Source: Onishia taeanensis
GTDB lineage: Bacteria; Pseudomonadota; Gammaproteobacteria; Pseudomonadales; Halomonadaceae
Direction of reading: 5' to 3'
Length of the DNA stretch: 63,462 bases
Assembly: GCF_013349955.1 (NCBI RefSeq)
Contig: NZ_JABVXC010000014.1
Coordinates: 1 to 63,462, forward strand
This document shows positions 28,157 to 41,523 of this stretch, in pieces. A program made the translations under genes and the position numbers. Under the pieces are notes generated by a model, which ran no database searches, had not been told where the DNA came from, and saw only the letters and a list, made by a program, of their open reading frames with translations. Each line of letters begins with the position of its first letter. The first letter of the stretch is position 1.

Positions 28157-29092
28157 TTACCCATCGCCACCCGACTGGGCGGCGGCGGTATTCAACAAGC
28201 GACGGGGAACAATTTCCCCTGCCGCCTTGACCGTGACCAGGCCCAGAAAGACCTCGCCACGATAGAGTCTGACGGTGTCGTCGACGCCAAGCTCTCCGGT
28301 GTCCACGCGGGCCTGCTGGCCGTGCTGGATCCGGGCGGCGGCCACGTCGTCGACCTCGAGGGCCGGCAAATGCGCCACCAGCACATCGATCGGCATCAGC
28401 AGGGCTTCCCGAGCGTCCTGGTCGGCCAATGCCTCCAGCGCGCCCAGGGTGTGCATGCCCTCACCGTCGAAGGGACCGGTCTTGAGCCGCCGCAGGGCGG
28501 TGATATGACCACCGCAACCAAGCGCCTGGCCGATGTCTTCGGCGAGCGTGCGAATGTAGGTGCCCTTGCTGCACCGCACCCGCAGCGCGAAACCTTCGGC
28601 ATCTGCCGCGAGCAGCCGGCTATCATAAACGCTCACGCGCCGGACTGCACGCTCGATTGTCTTGCCTTCCCGGGCCAGCTCATAGAGCTTGCGCCCTTCG
28701 TGCTTGAGCGCCGAATACATCGGCGGTACCTGGTCGATCTCACCGCGAAAGCGGGCCAGCACCGCCTCGATATCGGCCTCGTTCAAGGCCGGTACCGGAG
28801 CGCGCTCAACGATCTCGCCCTCGGCATCGCCGGTGTCGGTCACCTCGCCCAGCTTCACCCGGGTCTCGTAGACCTTGTCGGCCTCGAGCAGGAAGGAACT
28901 GAACTTGGTGGCCTCGCCGAAACAGATCGGCAGCAAGCCGGTGGCCATCGGGTCCAGGGTGCCGGTATGACCGGCCTTCTGAGCCTGATAGAGCCGCCGG
29001 ACACGCTGCAGCACCTGGTTGCTCGATGCACCCTTGGGCTTGTCGAACAACAGCACGCCATCGACCGGCAAACCGCGACGCTTTCGCGCCAT
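28157..29092 (-). CDS. truB: tRNA pseudouridine-55 synthase
   Basis: Converts U55 of the T-loop of all tRNAs to pseudouridine. The 311-residue protein has the catalytic aspartate in [16 protein letters not shown], the N-terminal [15 protein letters not shown] motif and the C-terminal PUA-like region. Start ATG overlaps the rbfA stop (TGATG), so the two are coupled. Confidence 0.95.
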   Translation of the reverse strand: MARKRRGLPVDGVLLFDKPKGASSNQVLQRVRRLYQAQKAGHTGTLDPMATGLLPICFGEATKFSSFLLEADKVYETRVKLGEVTDTGDAEGEIVERAPVPALNEADIEAVLARFRGEIDQVPPMYSALKHEGRKLYELAREGKTIERAVRRVSVYDSRLLAADAEGFALRVRCSKGTYIRTLAEDIGQALGCGGHITALRRLKTGPFDGEGMHTLGALEALADQDAREALLMPIDVLVAHLPALEVDDVAAARIQHGQQARVDTGELGVDDTVRLYRGEVFLGLVTVKAAGEIVPRRLLNTAAAQSGGDG

Positions 29093-29532
29093 CAGCGGCC
29101 TTCCTCGTCACGGTGTTGATCACCGTGAGAATCGGCGCCATCACCGTCACCGCCCGGCTCTTCGTGATGCTGGGCGCGATCGCTGGCGACCGCTTCCTCG
29201 ATCAGCGAAGACAGCTGCTGGCCGCGCACCACGCTCTCATCGTAATGAAAGCGCAGTTCCGGCACGTGGCGCAGCTTGATGCGGCGGGCGATCTGGCTAC
29301 GCAGAAAGCCTGCAGCGCGCTTGAGCACCTTGAGGTTGTCCTTGACCCGCTCGGCGTCGTTCTCGCCGAGCAGGGTGACATAGACGTCGGCATAGCCGAG
29401 GTCACGGCTGACCGTGACCCCGCTGACGGTGATCATGCCCAGACGCGGGTCTTTGACCTCACGCTGGATGAGTACCGCCAGCTCCTGTTGCAGCTGGTCG
29501 GCTACCCGATCGGTACGCTTGAACTCGCGCAT
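29092..29532 (-). CDS. rbfA: ribosome-binding factor A
   Basis: A KH-fold late 30S maturation factor, also important in cold. The 146-residue protein begins MREFKRTDRVADQLQQELA and contains VSGVTVSRDLGYADVYVT and ELRFHYDES. About 25 residues at the C terminus are very rich in His, Asp, Gly and Glu (from HHEEPGG on), a tail beyond the core fold. Confidence 0.94.
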   Translation of the reverse strand: MREFKRTDRVADQLQQELAVLIQREVKDPRLGMITVSGVTVSRDLGYADVYVTLLGENDAERVKDNLKVLKRAAGFLRSQIARRIKLRHVPELRFHYDESVVRGQQLSSLIEEAVASDRAQHHEEPGGDGDGADSHGDQHRDEEGR

Positions 29533-29552
29533 GACCAGCTCTCCTCGGTCGG

Positions 29553-32045
29553 TTACAGGGTACGCTCGACCTTGACCTGATCGAAGACCTCGATCTTGTC
29601 ACCGGCCTGGACGTCGTTGTAGTTCTTGACGCCGATACCGCATTCCATGCCGTTGCGCACTTCATTGACGTCATCCTTGAAGCGACGCAGGGATTCCAGC
29701 TCGCCTTCGTAGATGACCACGTTCTCGCGCAGCACACGAATCTTCTTGTTGCGGTGCACGGTGCCCTCGACCACCATGCAGCCGGCCACGGCGCCGATCT
29801 TCGGCGCGCGGAAGACGTCACGAACCTCGGCCACGCCGACGATCTCTTCCTTCCACTCCGGTGCCAGCATGCCGCTCATGGCCTGCTTGACCTCGTCGAT
29901 CAGCTGGTAGATCACGCTGTAGTAGCGCAGATCCAGGCCTTCACGCTCGATGATCTCACGGGCCGCGGCGTCGGCACGGACGTTGAAGCCGACCACGATG
30001 GCCTCACTGGCCAGCGCCAGGTTGGCGTCGGTACCAGTGATACCGCCGACACCCGAGGACACCACGGCGACCTCGACTTCTTCGGTGGACAGCTCTTCGA
30101 GGGCGCTCTTGATCGCTTCCAGCGAGCCTTGGACGTCGGCCTTGAGGACGATATTGACCTTGGCGACCTCTTCCTTGCCCATCTGGCTGAACATGTTCTC
30201 CAGCTTGGCTTTCTGCTGGCGCGCCAGGCGCACTTCGCGGTACTTGCCCTGACGGAAGTTGGCGATTTCGCGGGCCTTCTTCTCGTCTTCGAGCACCATG
30301 AAGTCGTCACCGGCATCCGGCGTGCCGTCGAGACCCTGGATCTCGACCGGCATGGACGGACCCACCTCATCGACCTGCTTGCCAAGCTCGTTGGTCAGAG
30401 CACGCACGCGGCCGTGGTGAAGGCCGGCGAGTACGATATCGCCCTTCTTCAGGGTGCCGTTCTGGACCAGTACGGTGGCGACCGGACCACGGCCCTTGTC
30501 GAGACGCGACTCGACCACGACGCCCTTGCCAGGCGCTTCCGGCACGGCCTTGAGCTCGAGCACTTCGGACACCAGCTGGATGGATTCCAGCAGGTCTTCG
30601 ATGCCTTCACCGGACTTGGCAGAAACGTGGACGAACTGGGTGTCGCCACCCCACTCTTCGGAGATGACGCCGTGCTGGGACAGCTCGTTCTTGACCCGGT
30701 CCGGATCGGCGCCCGCCTTGTCGATCTTGTTGACCGCCACGACCATCGGCACGCCGGCAGCCTTCGAGTGCTCGATCGCCTCGATGGTCTGCGGCATCAC
30801 GCCGTCGTCCGCTGCCACGACCAGGATCACCACGTCGGTCGCCTTGGCACCGCGTGCACGCATGGCGGTGAACGCCGCGTGGCCCGGGGTATCGAGGAAG
30901 GTCACGCCGCCGTGATCGTCCTCGACGTGATAGGCACCGATGTGCTGGGTAATGCCGCCGGCTTCACCGGTCGCCACCTTGGCACGACGCACGTAGTCGA
31001 GCAGCGAGGTCTTGCCGTGGTCGACGTGGCCCATGACGGTGACCACCGGCGAGCGCGTGATCTCTTCGCCTTCGTAGGAGATGCTCTCGAGCACTTCGGT
31101 CTCGAGCGCGTCGTCCTTGACCAGCTTGGGCTTGTGGCCCATTTCCTCGACCACGATCACCGCCGTGTCCTGGTCGATGGTCTGGTTGATGGTCACGGCC
31201 GCGCCCATGTTGAACATGGCCTTGATGACTTCATTGGCCTTGATCGACATCTTGTCGGCAAGCTCAGCGACGCTGATCGATTCGGGAATCGACACTTCGC
31301 GCACGATCGGCTGCGTGGGCTTCTGGAAGCCGTGCTTGCCGCCGCCTTCGCGACCGCCACGACGGCTGCCACGACGCTCGGCGCGCTTGGCTTTCTTGCC
31401 ACCGCGACGACGCTCTTCGCGATCGTCATCATCACGCTCATGACGACCCTTCTTGGCCTTGGCGCCGGCCTTCTTGGGCGCCCGACGCGTATCGCCGCGG
31501 GGCTCCTTGGGCGGTGCGTTGACTTCGGGGGCAGCAGGCTCGGTGGTCTCGAGCTCCGGCACCGGAATCTCCGGCTCGGCCGCCGTGGCCTTGGCCGCTT
31601 CCTCCGCCTTGGCGGCTTCGGCGTTGGCCTTGGCGGCCTTGGCTTCTTCCGCTTCGCGGGCAGCCCGCTCGGCCTGGGAGTCGGCCATGTCGCCGACCAG
31701 CTGACGCGGCCCCGTTTCTTCGGCCTTGGGTTTCTCGGCCGGCTCTTCGTCGCGCTTCACGTAGGTGCGCTTCTTGCGAACCGAGACCTCAATGGACTTG
31801 CCACGATCACCGGAACGGATCCGGCTCTTGGTCTTGCGCGTCAGGGTGACGCGATTCTTGGCCCCGGCATCGCTATCGCCACCGTGGCTCTTGGTCAAAT
31901 AGTCGAGCAGGCGCTTCTTGTCCGCTTCGGACACAGCGTCGCCCTCGGCCTTGTGCGGCAGGCCGGCTTCTTTCATCTGTTCTAGTAAGCGGGGCACTTC
32001 GCGCCCCACTTTTACGGCAAAATCTTTTACGGTCATGTCTGACAT
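29553..32045 (-). CDS. infB: translation initiation factor IF-2
   Basis: A GTPase that places fMet-tRNA on the 30S subunit. The 830-residue protein has the N-terminal IF2 domain ([11 protein letters not shown]), a long Ala/Glu/Lys-rich linker, and the G domain with [21 protein letters not shown] and NKIDK, followed by domains II-IV. The ATG at 32045 follows AGGAGG by 7 nt. Shorter isoforms from internal starts, known in E. coli, are possible but not evident. Confidence 0.96.
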   Translation of the reverse strand: MSDMTVKDFAVKVGREVPRLLEQMKEAGLPHKAEGDAVSEADKKRLLDYLTKSHGGDSDAGAKNRVTLTRKTKSRIRSGDRGKSIEVSVRKKRTYVKRDEEPAEKPKAEETGPRQLVGDMADSQAERAAREAEEAKAAKANAEAAKAEEAAKATAAEPEIPVPELETTEPAAPEVNAPPKEPRGDTRRAPKKAGAKAKKGRHERDDDDREERRRGGKKAKRAERRGSRRGGREGGGKHGFQKPTQPIVREVSIPESISVAELADKMSIKANEVIKAMFNMGAAVTINQTIDQDTAVIVVEEMGHKPKLVKDDALETEVLESISYEGEEITRSPVVTVMGHVDHGKTSLLDYVRRAKVATGEAGGITQHIGAYHVEDDHGGVTFLDTPGHAAFTAMRARGAKATDVVILVVAADDGVMPQTIEAIEHSKAAGVPMVVAVNKIDKAGADPDRVKNELSQHGVISEEWGGDTQFVHVSAKSGEGIEDLLESIQLVSEVLELKAVPEAPGKGVVVESRLDKGRGPVATVLVQNGTLKKGDIVLAGLHHGRVRALTNELGKQVDEVGPSMPVEIQGLDGTPDAGDDFMVLEDEKKAREIANFRQGKYREVRLARQQKAKLENMFSQMGKEEVAKVNIVLKADVQGSLEAIKSALEELSTEEVEVAVVSSGVGGITGTDANLALASEAIVVGFNVRADAAAREIIEREGLDLRYYSVIYQLIDEVKQAMSGMLAPEWKEEIVGVAEVRDVFRAPKIGAVAGCMVVEGTVHRNKKIRVLRENVVIYEGELESLRRFKDDVNEVRNGMECGIGVKNYNDVQAGDKIEVFDQVKVERTL

Positions 32046-32073
32046 TAACGACCCTCCTGAGCCCGTGACCTGT

Positions 32074-33567
32074 TTACTGTTCGCTCTCGAACCAAGGCGC
32101 ACGGGCAGTCATGATCAGTGCCGCAGCGCGCTCCTCGTCCACGCCCTCGATGTCTTCAAGATCATCGACGGACTGCTCGGCAAGGTCCTCCATGGTGACA
32201 ATGCCCCGGCTGGCCAGAATGAAGGCCAGGTGACGCTCCATCCCTTCCATCTCGAGCAGGTCGTCGGCGGGCTGGGCGCCGTCGAGCTGCTCTTCGGAAG
32301 CGATTGCCAGGTTCAACAGCTCATCTTTTGCGCGTGCACGCAGCTCCTCGACGAGATCCTCGTCGAATTCCTCGATCTCGAGCATTTCCTCGAGGGGCAC
32401 GTAGGCAACTTCTTCCAATGAAGTGAAGCCTTCTTCGACCATGATACGTGCCAGTTCCTCGTCGATCTCCAGGTGGTTGATGAAGAACTCCACCTGACTA
32501 TCGATTTCCTGCTCGCGCTTGCCCTCGGCCTCGTCCTCGGTCATCACGTTGAGTTTCCAGCCGGTCAGCTCTGAGGCGAGCCGTACGTTCTGGCCACTGC
32601 GACCGATAGCCTGGGCGAGGTTGTCCTCGGCGACGGCGACATCCATGGCATGGCTGTCTTCATCGACGAGAATCGAGGCGACATCCGCCGGCGCCATGGC
32701 GTTGATCACCAGCTGCGCGGGGTTGTCGTCCCAAAGAATGATATCCACACGTTCGTTCTGCAGCTCGGTAGACACCGCCTGCACTCGCGAACCGCGCATG
32801 CCGACGCAGGCGCCGACCGGATCGATGCGACGGTCGTTGGTCTTGACCGCGATCTTGGCCCGCGAACCGGGATCCCGCGCTGCGCCCTTGATCTCGATGA
32901 GCTGCTCGGCAATTTCCGGCACCTCGATCTTGAACAGCTCGATGATCAGCTCCGGGCAGGTCCGCGACAGAATCAGCTGGGCGCCACGCGCCTCAGCATC
33001 GACCTTAACCAGCAGTGCACGCACCCGCTCGTTCATGCGGTAGCGCTCGCCGGGGATCATCTCGTTACGCGGCAGGAACGCCTCGGCGTTGTCGCCCAGA
33101 TCGATGATCAGGCCTTCACGTGTCGTTTTCTTGACAATGCCGGCCACCAGCTCACCTTCGCGATCGGTGTACTGGCGCACCACTTCGGCGCGCTCGGCCT
33201 CACGGACCTTCTGCACGATCACTTGCTTGGCGGTCTGTGCCGCGATGCGACCGAAGACGGCATTCTCGATGCGCTCCTCGACCACATCGCCCACGGTCAG
33301 CGGCGGATCACGACGCTCGGCGAAGGACTGCTTGATCTCAGCGTCCGGGTTCTCGAACTCGTCGTCCTCGATCACCACCCAGCGACGGAAGGTATCGTAG
33401 TCGCCGGTCGCACGATCGATTGCCACCCGCACGTTGACTTCCTGACCGTCGAACCGCTTGCGCGATGCACTGGCCAGCGCCGCTTCGACGGCTTCGAAGA
33501 TGACGTCACGGGGCACGCCCTTCTCATTCGAGATCGCGTCAACGACCATCAAAATCTCTTTGCTCAT
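32074..33567 (-). CDS. nusA: transcription termination/antitermination factor NusA
   Basis: Binds RNA polymerase and nascent RNA, modulating pausing, termination and rRNA antitermination. The 497-residue protein has the N-terminal polymerase-binding domain, S1 ([16 protein letters not shown]), KH1 ([15 protein letters not shown]), KH2 ([18 protein letters not shown]) and two acidic repeats at the C terminus as in E. coli. The gene precedes infB by 28 nt. Confidence 0.96.
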   Translation of the reverse strand: MSKEILMVVDAISNEKGVPRDVIFEAVEAALASASRKRFDGQEVNVRVAIDRATGDYDTFRRWVVIEDDEFENPDAEIKQSFAERRDPPLTVGDVVEERIENAVFGRIAAQTAKQVIVQKVREAERAEVVRQYTDREGELVAGIVKKTTREGLIIDLGDNAEAFLPRNEMIPGERYRMNERVRALLVKVDAEARGAQLILSRTCPELIIELFKIEVPEIAEQLIEIKGAARDPGSRAKIAVKTNDRRIDPVGACVGMRGSRVQAVSTELQNERVDIILWDDNPAQLVINAMAPADVASILVDEDSHAMDVAVAEDNLAQAIGRSGQNVRLASELTGWKLNVMTEDEAEGKREQEIDSQVEFFINHLEIDEELARIMVEEGFTSLEEVAYVPLEEMLEIEEFDEDLVEELRARAKDELLNLAIASEEQLDGAQPADDLLEMEGMERHLAFILASRGIVTMEDLAEQSVDDLEDIEGVDEERAAALIMTARAPWFESEQ

Positions 33568-33607
33568 GCCTTTGCCTCGCCAGAAAACCTGTCCTTATGC
33601 ATCGACC

Positions 33608-34069
33608 TCAATCCTCGAACTGGGGCACGACACGCGCCTGATCGATGCTGTCGATGGGAAAGCAGTACTCCTCGCCTTCAACCTGCAACAACACTTCGTC
33701 TTCTTCGATACCGGCCAGCAGCCCCTGGAACTTGCGACGGCCGTCGAAGGGCGTGCGTAGCTTGATCGCCACCACATGCCCCTTGAAGCGTTCGAAATGA
33801 TCGAGGGTGAACAACGGCCGGTCCAAGCCAGGGGACGACACCTCAAGCCGATACTCGCCGGCGATTGGGTCTTCGACATCCATGACCGCACTGATCTGGC
33901 GGCTGATATCGGCACAGTCGTCGACGGTCACGCCGTTGGGGCCATCGATATAGATCACCAGGCGGGAGTGTTTGCCCTGGGACAGGTAGTCGAGCCCCCA
34001 GAGCTCGAAGCCCATGGCGGAGGCCACCGGCTCGATTAACGCGTATAGCGCAGCGTCCTTGATTGCCAC
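33608..34069 (-). CDS. rimP: ribosome maturation factor RimP
   Basis: Needed for 30S subunit assembly. The 153-residue protein has the two-domain RimP pattern with LWGLDYLSQGKHSRLVIYID, the DDCADISRQI helix and EVSSPGLDRPLFT. The start codon is GTG (GTG GCA ATC AAG) with GGAG upstream. It leads the rimP-nusA-infB-rbfA-truB run; the tRNA terminator at 34198-34222 separates it from metY, so a promoter is expected in 34070-34197. Confidence 0.94.
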   Translation of the reverse strand: MAIKDAALYALIEPVASAMGFELWGLDYLSQGKHSRLVIYIDGPNGVTVDDCADISRQISAVMDVEDPIAGEYRLEVSSPGLDRPLFTLDHFERFKGHVVAIKLRTPFDGRRKFQGLLAGIEEDEVLLQVEGEEYCFPIDSIDQARVVPQFED

Positions 34070-34197
34070 AGACGAAGACTCCTACAGCCGTTGCGTCAGG
34101 CACCTGGCCGGGAGATGAAGAGGAAGCGAGGTGGCTGATTGGCGTGTCACCAGCGAAGGCCGGCAACAGGGGAACGGCTAACAGATGAGCTACTAAC

Positions 34198-34222
34198 AAA
34201 AAGCCCCTTCACTGGAAGGGGC
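34198..34222 (-). terminator. intrinsic terminator after the initiator tRNA gene
   Basis: GCCCCTTC / GAAGGGGC with a 4-nt loop, followed on the minus strand by five Ts. It lies 50 nt beyond the tRNA CCA end. Confidence 0.85.
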
Positions 34223-34271
34223 CTTTCACAAGAATCCTTATATACCATTTGGCGTCTTTTGACGGCCTAAA

Positions 34272-34348
<77 letters not shown>

Positions 34349-34474
34349 TCACAGGTCGGCTATATTACCTGCCACTCTGGCTCACGTCAAGAACTCTTAC
34401 CTTGCCGTGGGAGTGACAATCACCTGAATGCCAATCTTGCTACTGAAGGCCTCGGCATAACAAGGCGTTTCAGA

Positions 34475-34561
34475 TGGTGCCGAAGGCGGGACTTGAACCC
34501 GCACGACCGTAAGGTCACTACCCCCTCAAGATAGCGTGTCTACCAATTCCACCACTTCGGC
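34475..34561 (-). tRNA. leuU: tRNA-Leu (GAG)
   Basis: An 87-nt class II tRNA with a long variable arm, encoded CCA, and anticodon stem-loop CTATC-TTGAGGG-GGTAG, giving anticodon GAG. It lies between secG and the initiator tRNA, the same place as leuU in E. coli. Confidence 0.95.
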
Positions 34562-34588
34562 ATCAGGGGAGCACTAATTGAGACCGAC

Positions 34589-34948
34589 TTAGTTGCCGCT
34601 CTCCTCTAGCACTGGCGCTGTATTATCCATATCGGATGAGGAGTCGTCAAGCGTTGGCACGTTGTTTTGCTGCTCCACTACCTTGGCGTCCGGAATGCCG
34701 GTTTCAGGCGCCTGGCCGGCCTGGGAGGCAAAGTAGGCAAGCGTCAGAGACGTGGCAAAGAAACCCGCCGCCAGCAGCGCCGTGAACTTGGACAGGAAGC
34801 CGCCGCTGCCGCGGGACCCGAACACGGTCTGCGAGGCACCGCCGCCGAAGGAGGCGCCGGCATCGGCGCCCTTGCCCTGCTGCAGCAGGACGAGGACGAC
34901 CAAGGCGATGGCGATCGCCACGTGGATCATGAGAAAGGCAACTTGCAT
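34589..34948 (-). CDS. secG: protein-export membrane protein SecG
   Basis: The small accessory subunit of the SecYEG translocon. The 119-residue protein has two membrane helices ([18 protein letters not shown] and [19 protein letters not shown]) separated by the SecG loop [21 protein letters not shown]. The C terminus is acidic. The ATG at 34948 begins MQVAFLMIH, the family's usual start. tpiA ends 5 nt upstream. Confidence 0.94.
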   Translation of the reverse strand: MQVAFLMIHVAIAIALVVLVLLQQGKGADAGASFGGGASQTVFGSRGSGGFLSKFTALLAAGFFATSLTLAYFASQAGQAPETGIPDAKVVEQQNNVPTLDDSSSDMDNTAPVLEESGN

Positions 34949-34953
34949 GGGGT

Positions 34954-35703
34954 TCAACCTGCTGACTGGCAAATGGCTAGAAAATCGTCGACCTGGAGAG
35001 AGGCTCCTCCTACCAGACCGCCGTCGATGTCCGGCTGCGCGAGCAGCTCGGCGGCATTGGCAGCCTTCATGCTGCCGCCGTACAACAGACGCAGGCCCTC
35101 GGCCAGCGTCGGATCATAGGTCGCAAGATGCGCTCGAAGCGCCGCATGCACCTGCTGAGCCTGTTCAGGCGTCGCGGTACGCCCGGTACCGATGGCCCAG
35201 ACCGGCTCGTAGGCCACCACCATTCGAGACCGCTCATCCGCGGCGAGAGCGTCGAAGACCGCGGCCAGTTGCCCGAGCACCACCGCTTCGGTGCGGTCGG
35301 CATCTCTCTCTTCGAGGGTCTCACCGACGCACAGTACCGGCGTGAGCTCAGCGCCGAGTGCCGCCTTCACCCTAGCCAGCACCTCGGCATCGTCCTCACC
35401 AAACAGCTCGCGCCGCTCGGAGTGACCGACCAGCACATAACGGGCCCCACAGTCGCCAAGCATGCTAGCGCTGACTTCGCCCGTGAAGGCACCGCTCGGC
35501 TGGTGATACAGCGTCTGGCCGCCCAGCGCTACCGGCAATTCAGCGAATGCCTGATGAGCGGCATGCAGATAGGGTGCCGGCAGCATCAGTGCCACGTCGG
35601 CCGTCGCGGGAACGCCGCGCTCTGCAAGGGCGCGAGCGAAGCTATCGACCAGCGCCAGCGAGCCATTCATCTTCCAGTTACCGGCAATCAGCGGAGTACG
35701 CAT
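34954..35703 (-). CDS. tpiA: triosephosphate isomerase
   Basis: Interconverts dihydroxyacetone phosphate and glyceraldehyde 3-phosphate. The 249-residue TIM barrel shows [11 protein letters not shown] (catalytic Lys), [10 protein letters not shown] (catalytic His), [20 protein letters not shown] (catalytic Glu and the flexible loop) and [12 protein letters not shown]. Its position between secG and glmM is as in Pseudomonas, not E. coli. Confidence 0.97.
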   Translation of the reverse strand: MRTPLIAGNWKMNGSLALVDSFARALAERGVPATADVALMLPAPYLHAAHQAFAELPVALGGQTLYHQPSGAFTGEVSASMLGDCGARYVLVGHSERRELFGEDDAEVLARVKAALGAELTPVLCVGETLEERDADRTEAVVLGQLAAVFDALAADERSRMVVAYEPVWAIGTGRTATPEQAQQVHAALRAHLATYDPTLAEGLRLLYGGSMKAANAAELLAQPDIDGGLVGGASLQVDDFLAICQSAG

Positions 35704-35731
35704 AGTCGGTCCTCTTTCAAGGTGGTGCGAA

Positions 35732-35760
35732 ATGGTATAGGAGCGCTCATAGCATGACAA
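35732..35760 (-). promoter_or_regulatory. candidate sigma-70 promoter for tpiA-secG
   Basis: On the minus strand, TTGTCA (35760-35755), a 17-nt spacer and TACCAT (35737-35732), about 30 nt upstream of the tpiA ATG. Confidence 0.5.
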
Positions 35761-35801
35761 CCAGCACACCACAAGGCATGCCGGCCATCAGCGGGTGTGG
35801 C

Positions 35802-37148
35802 TCAGTCAGCCAGCGACTCGACCTCGCCGGCCAGTCGTCTGGCCAAGCCATCCACATCGAGATGAGGCCGCCCCTCGACCATCACCCGAACCAGTGGCTC
35901 GGTGCCGGAGGGACGCAACAGCACACGCCCTTCATTGCCGAGCTCCGCCTCGACGCTGGCCACGGCCTTCTTGAGCGACTCGCTATTCATCAGTGCGCCG
36001 CGATCGGTGGTGGCATCGAGGCGCACATTGACCAAGGCCTGAGGCGCCTTTTCGAAGCCTCCCAGTAGCTTGGCCAGCGTCTGGCCCTCGCGGACCATGA
36101 TCGCCAGCACCTGAAGCGCCGAGACAATGCCGTCGCCAGTGGTCTGGATGTGGCCACAGACGATGTGCCCGGAGGACTCACCACCCAACTGCCAGCCGTT
36201 GGCCACCAGGCGCTCCATCACATAGCGGTCGCCGACCTTGGCGCGCTCGAAGGGAATCTCCAGCGCCTCCAGTGCCGCCGCGAGGCCGAAGTTGGACATC
36301 AGCGTGCCGACGACCCCGCCACCCAGCTCACCGCGAGCATGACGGTCGCGGGCGATCAGGAACAGGATGTCGTCGCCGTCGAGTTCACGGCCGTCGGCAT
36401 CGACCAGCAGGACCCGATCACCGTCACCATCGAAAGCGATACCCAGGTCAGCGCCTCGCGAGATCACGGCCGCGCGCAGGCTGGCCGGGTGCGTCGAGCC
36501 AACCTCATGATTGATATTGAGACCGTCGGGGCTAGCGCCGACCACGCTGACTTCGGCGCCGAGCTCGCGGAAAACACTGGGCGCGATGTGATAGGTCGCA
36601 CCATGAGCGCAATCGAGGACGATTTTCAAGCCATGCAGACTGACCCGGTCGGGCACCGTCGACTTGCAGAACTCGATGTAGCGCCCCGGCGCATCGTCGA
36701 TGCGCACAGCCTTGCCGAGCCGGTCCGGCGCCACGGTAGTCAACGGCGCCTCGAGCATCTCCTCGATGCGCTCCTCGATTTCGTCGGGGAGCTTGGCACC
36801 CTCGGCGGAGAAGAACTTGATGCCGTTATCCTCGAAGGGATTGTGCGACGCAGAAATCACGATCCCGGCATGGGCCCGAAAGGTGCGGGTCAGATAGGCA
36901 ATGGCCGGTGTCGGCATCGGCCCCAGCAGCGAGACATCGACGCCGGCCGCCGAGAGGCCCGACTCGAGTGCCGACTCGAACATATAGCCGGAGATCCGGG
37001 TATCCTTGCCAATCAGCACCTTGGTGCGCCCCTCACGGGCCAGTACGCGCCCCACGGCCCAGCCAAGCTTGAGCATGAAGTCAGGAGTGATCGGGTAATC
37101 GCCCACGGTGCCACGGATACCGTCGGTACCAAAATAACGTCTGCTCAT
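35802..37148 (-). CDS. glmM: phosphoglucosamine mutase
   Basis: Converts glucosamine-6-phosphate to glucosamine-1-phosphate for peptidoglycan and LPS. The 448-residue protein has the start [16 protein letters not shown], the phosphoserine loop [15 protein letters not shown], the metal-binding DGDGDRV and the sugar-binding [10 protein letters not shown] and [12 protein letters not shown]. Its ATG overlaps the folP TGA by four bases (ATGA). Confidence 0.97.
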   Translation of the reverse strand: MSRRYFGTDGIRGTVGDYPITPDFMLKLGWAVGRVLAREGRTKVLIGKDTRISGYMFESALESGLSAAGVDVSLLGPMPTPAIAYLTRTFRAHAGIVISASHNPFEDNGIKFFSAEGAKLPDEIEERIEEMLEAPLTTVAPDRLGKAVRIDDAPGRYIEFCKSTVPDRVSLHGLKIVLDCAHGATYHIAPSVFRELGAEVSVVGASPDGLNINHEVGSTHPASLRAAVISRGADLGIAFDGDGDRVLLVDADGRELDGDDILFLIARDRHARGELGGGVVGTLMSNFGLAAALEALEIPFERAKVGDRYVMERLVANGWQLGGESSGHIVCGHIQTTGDGIVSALQVLAIMVREGQTLAKLLGGFEKAPQALVNVRLDATTDRGALMNSESLKKAVASVEAELGNEGRVLLRPSGTEPLVRVMVEGRPHLDVDGLARRLAGEVESLAD

Positions 37149-38008
37149 GGGGTAACCCCCTCCTCCATCACGGCCCAAGTCATGTTCACGGCATCCACAC
37201 TGGGCCCCACATCGTGGACACGCAGAATCCGTGCGCCGCGCTCGACAGCCAGCGCCGCCAGCGCCAGGCTACCCGGCAGGCGCTCTTCGACCGGGCGATC
37301 GAGCACCTTGCCGATCATGCTCTTGCGCGACATGCCGGCGAGAATCGGCAGCCCCAGATCCTTGAGGTCCGCCAGGCGGTTGAGCAGGCGCAGGTTATGT
37401 TCAACACTCTTGCCAAAGCCGAACCCCGGATCGAGGATCAGGCGTTCGCGCCGCAGACCCGCCGCCTCGCAGGCACGGATGCGCTCCTCGAGAAAGGCCT
37501 TGACCACCTCTTCCACCGGCTGTTCATAGCCCGGGGCACGCTGCATGGTGTCAGGCTCGCCGGCCATGTGCATCACGCACACCGGCAGGCCACTGTGTGC
37601 GGCCGCCCCTAACGCACCCTCACGGCGCAGGCCCCTGACATCGTTGAGCATGCCTGCACCCAACGCGGCGGTCTCGCGCATGACCTCGGGGGCGCTGGTA
37701 TCGACCGATACCAGCGCATCCAGCTCGCGCACCAGGCGCTCGACGACCGGAGCGACCCGATCGAGCTCTTGCTGGGGTGATACCTCGCTTGCTCCAGGGC
37801 GGGTCGATTCGCCGCCCACGTCGATGATCGCCGCGCCCTCGGCCAGCATGCGCTCGGCATGGCGCAGCGCATCGTCGATGGCCGCATGCTGGCCACCGTC
37901 GGAGAAGGAGTCCGGAGTCACGTTGAGGATCCCCATCACGCGGGGAAAGGAAATATCCAGGCGATGCCGGCCGCACTGCAGCGCATTGGCGCCTTGTCCG
38001 TCATTCAT
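37145..38008 (-). CDS. folP: dihydropteroate synthase
   Basis: Joins p-aminobenzoate to hydroxymethyl-dihydropterin pyrophosphate; the sulfonamide target. The 287-residue TIM barrel has [27 protein letters not shown] and [13 protein letters not shown]. The start at 38008 ([12 protein letters not shown]) was chosen over the longer frame because the core begins about 20 residues later and upstream sequence is not conserved-looking. folK lies 16 kb away in a different unit. Confidence 0.95.
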   Translation of the reverse strand: MNDGQGANALQCGRHRLDISFPRVMGILNVTPDSFSDGGQHAAIDDALRHAERMLAEGAAIIDVGGESTRPGASEVSPQQELDRVAPVVERLVRELDALVSVDTSAPEVMRETAALGAGMLNDVRGLRREGALGAAAHSGLPVCVMHMAGEPDTMQRAPGYEQPVEEVVKAFLEERIRACEAAGLRRERLILDPGFGFGKSVEHNLRLLNRLADLKDLGLPILAGMSRKSMIGKVLDRPVEERLPGSLALAALAVERGARILRVHDVGPSVDAVNMTWAVMEEGVTP

Positions 38009-38078
38009 GGCTTGCTTGATCCTGCTGACTGGCGATTGGCCCCGCGCGGGGGATGCTGGTGCGCATGATACCCAATAA

Positions 38079-38107
38079 ACGCAAGAGGCGCCCACTAGGG
38101 GCGCCTC
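38079..38107 (-). terminator. hairpin between ftsH and folP
   Basis: GAGGCGCCC / GGGCGCCTC with a 5-nt loop, then TTGCGTTTATT on the minus strand, 24 nt past the ftsH stop. It probably terminates ftsH transcripts incompletely. Confidence 0.6.
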
Positions 38108-38130
38108 GCGTCTTGCTGGGATGCCCTGCC

Positions 38131-40113
<1,983 letters not shown>

Positions 40114-40328
40114 ATCATTCAAGGGAATACCCTCATTGCTGAAATCAAACTGCCAACGTGGTTATGCGTTCGACACTACAGGAGCCCGGCGCGTTCAACC
40201 ACCCAACGCCAGCATCGATCAGCATCGCACACTCGGCAGTACATGTCCGTACATGAGAACCATAGCCAATCGCTATGGCCGGCGACGGGCACTCAGCCCT
40301 CGCCCAAGCGGCGCAACCCTAAAAGGGA

Positions 40329-40991
40329 TCAGCCGCGAAAACCGTCCGCCAGCAGATAGACTTCCCGCGAACGCGCTCGGGAAGCCTCCGGCTTGCGGGT
40401 CATGACCTTGGTAAAACTTCCGCGCAAGTCCTTGAGGTAGGCATCGAAGCCTTCGCCCTGGAAGACCTTGGCTAGAAAGCGGCCGCCGGGTGAAAGCGTC
40501 TGGCGGGCCAGATCAAGGGCCAGCTCGACCAGATACATCGCCTGCGGCTGATCGATCGCTGCCATACCACTCATATTGGGGGCCATATCCGACATAACAA
40601 GGTCTACCCGCCGCTCACCGAGGGTTTCGAGGATCGCCTCGAGCACTGATTCCTCAGTGAAATCGCCCTGGTGAAAGGTCACGTCGGCCAGCGCATCCAT
40701 CTCGAGGATGTCAGAGGCGATCACCAGCCCTCGCTCACCGACCTTTTCGGCGGCGACCTGGCTCCAGCCGCCCGGGGCCGCGCCCAGATCGATGACCGTC
40801 ATGCCTGGCTTGAACAGCTTGTCCTTGGCATCCAGCTCAAGCAATTTGTAGCTTGCCCGACTGCGATAGCCATCCTGCCAGGAGCGCTGCACATACTGGT
40901 CGTCGAAGTGTTCCTTGAGCCAATTACCGCTGGTCTTGCTGGCCTGGCCACCGCGTGACCCGGCACTCTTGGAGCTGGTGGAGCGTGCCAC
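40329..40991 (-). CDS. rlmE: 23S rRNA 2'-O-ribose U2552 methyltransferase
   Basis: A heat-shock-associated SAM methyltransferase that modifies U2552 in the 23S A-loop. The 220-residue protein has [11 protein letters not shown], the SAM motif [15 protein letters not shown], the catalytic lysine/aspartate region (SDMAPNMSG) and [10 protein letters not shown]. The start codon is GTG at 40991 with AGGTGAT upstream. It sits beside ftsH, its usual partner, and is divergent from yhbY. Confidence 0.95.
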   Translation of the reverse strand: MARSTSSKSAGSRGGQASKTSGNWLKEHFDDQYVQRSWQDGYRSRASYKLLELDAKDKLFKPGMTVIDLGAAPGGWSQVAAEKVGERGLVIASDILEMDALADVTFHQGDFTEESVLEAILETLGERRVDLVMSDMAPNMSGMAAIDQPQAMYLVELALDLARQTLSPGGRFLAKVFQGEGFDAYLKDLRGSFTKVMTRKPEASRARSREVYLLADGFRG

Positions 40992-41076
40992 GTCATCACC
41001 TGAAATGCTTGGGGGATCGAATAACGACTAATAACTACTAGAGGGGCCGGTCACATGGCTTGCGTGGAGGCAATGT

Positions 41077-41119
41077 TTTCGCAAAGGCTTTCACAAAGAC
41101 CAACGCTTTCGCAAAGGCT
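41077..41119. repeat. three short direct repeats upstream of yhbY
   Basis: TTTCGCAAAGGC (41077), TTTCACAAAGAC (41089) and TTTCGCAAAGGC (41107) lie between the divergent rlmE and yhbY starts. They may be an operator or slippage remnant; no regulator is evident. Confidence 0.4.
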
Positions 41120-41183
41120 GACTTCCACGTACCATGGCCTGTTAAGCACAATCTGTCAGCACAACCGGAACGATCAAGATATC

Positions 41184-41510
41184 ATGAGCTTGTCACAGGC
41201 ACAAAAGAAAGCACTGCGCAGCATCGGCCATCACCTCAACCCGGTCGTGACCGTCTCCGAGAACGGCATCTCCGAGGGCGTGCTGGCGGAACTCGACCGC
41301 GCCCTGGGCGACCATGAGCTGATCAAGGTCAAGCTGGCCATCCCCGAGCGTGACGACCGCGCTGCCGTAATCGCCGAGCTGACCAAGGCCGCTGGCGCCG
41401 TCAACGTGCAGAGCATCGGCAAGGTGGTGCTGCTCTACCGCGCCAACCCCAAGGCCAATCCCAAGCTCTCCAATATCAAGCGCTTCGAAGAGCACCACGG
41501 CCGGCGCTGA
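41184..41510 (+). CDS. yhbY: YhbY family RNA-binding (CRM domain) protein
   Basis: A small CRM-domain protein associated with pre-50S ribosomal particles. The 108-residue product has LSQAQKKALRSIGHHLNPVVTVSENGISEGV, the GxxG-like loop region and VGKVVLLYR-type strand (IGKVVLLYRAN). The start MSLSQAQ at 41184 was chosen over an upstream ATG at 41055 because the family starts here. It is the only plus-strand gene in this stretch. Confidence 0.92.
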   Translation: MSLSQAQKKALRSIGHHLNPVVTVSENGISEGVLAELDRALGDHELIKVKLAIPERDDRAAVIAELTKAAGAVNVQSIGKVVLLYRANPKANPKLSNIKRFEEHHGRR

Positions 41511-41523
41511 CGCGCTTCGCGCG

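Noticed and set aside
29754..31985. 743-codon plus-strand ORF opposite infB
   Set aside because: His/Gly/Leu-rich translation created by the repetitive Ala/Glu/Lys codons of IF-2 on the other strand.
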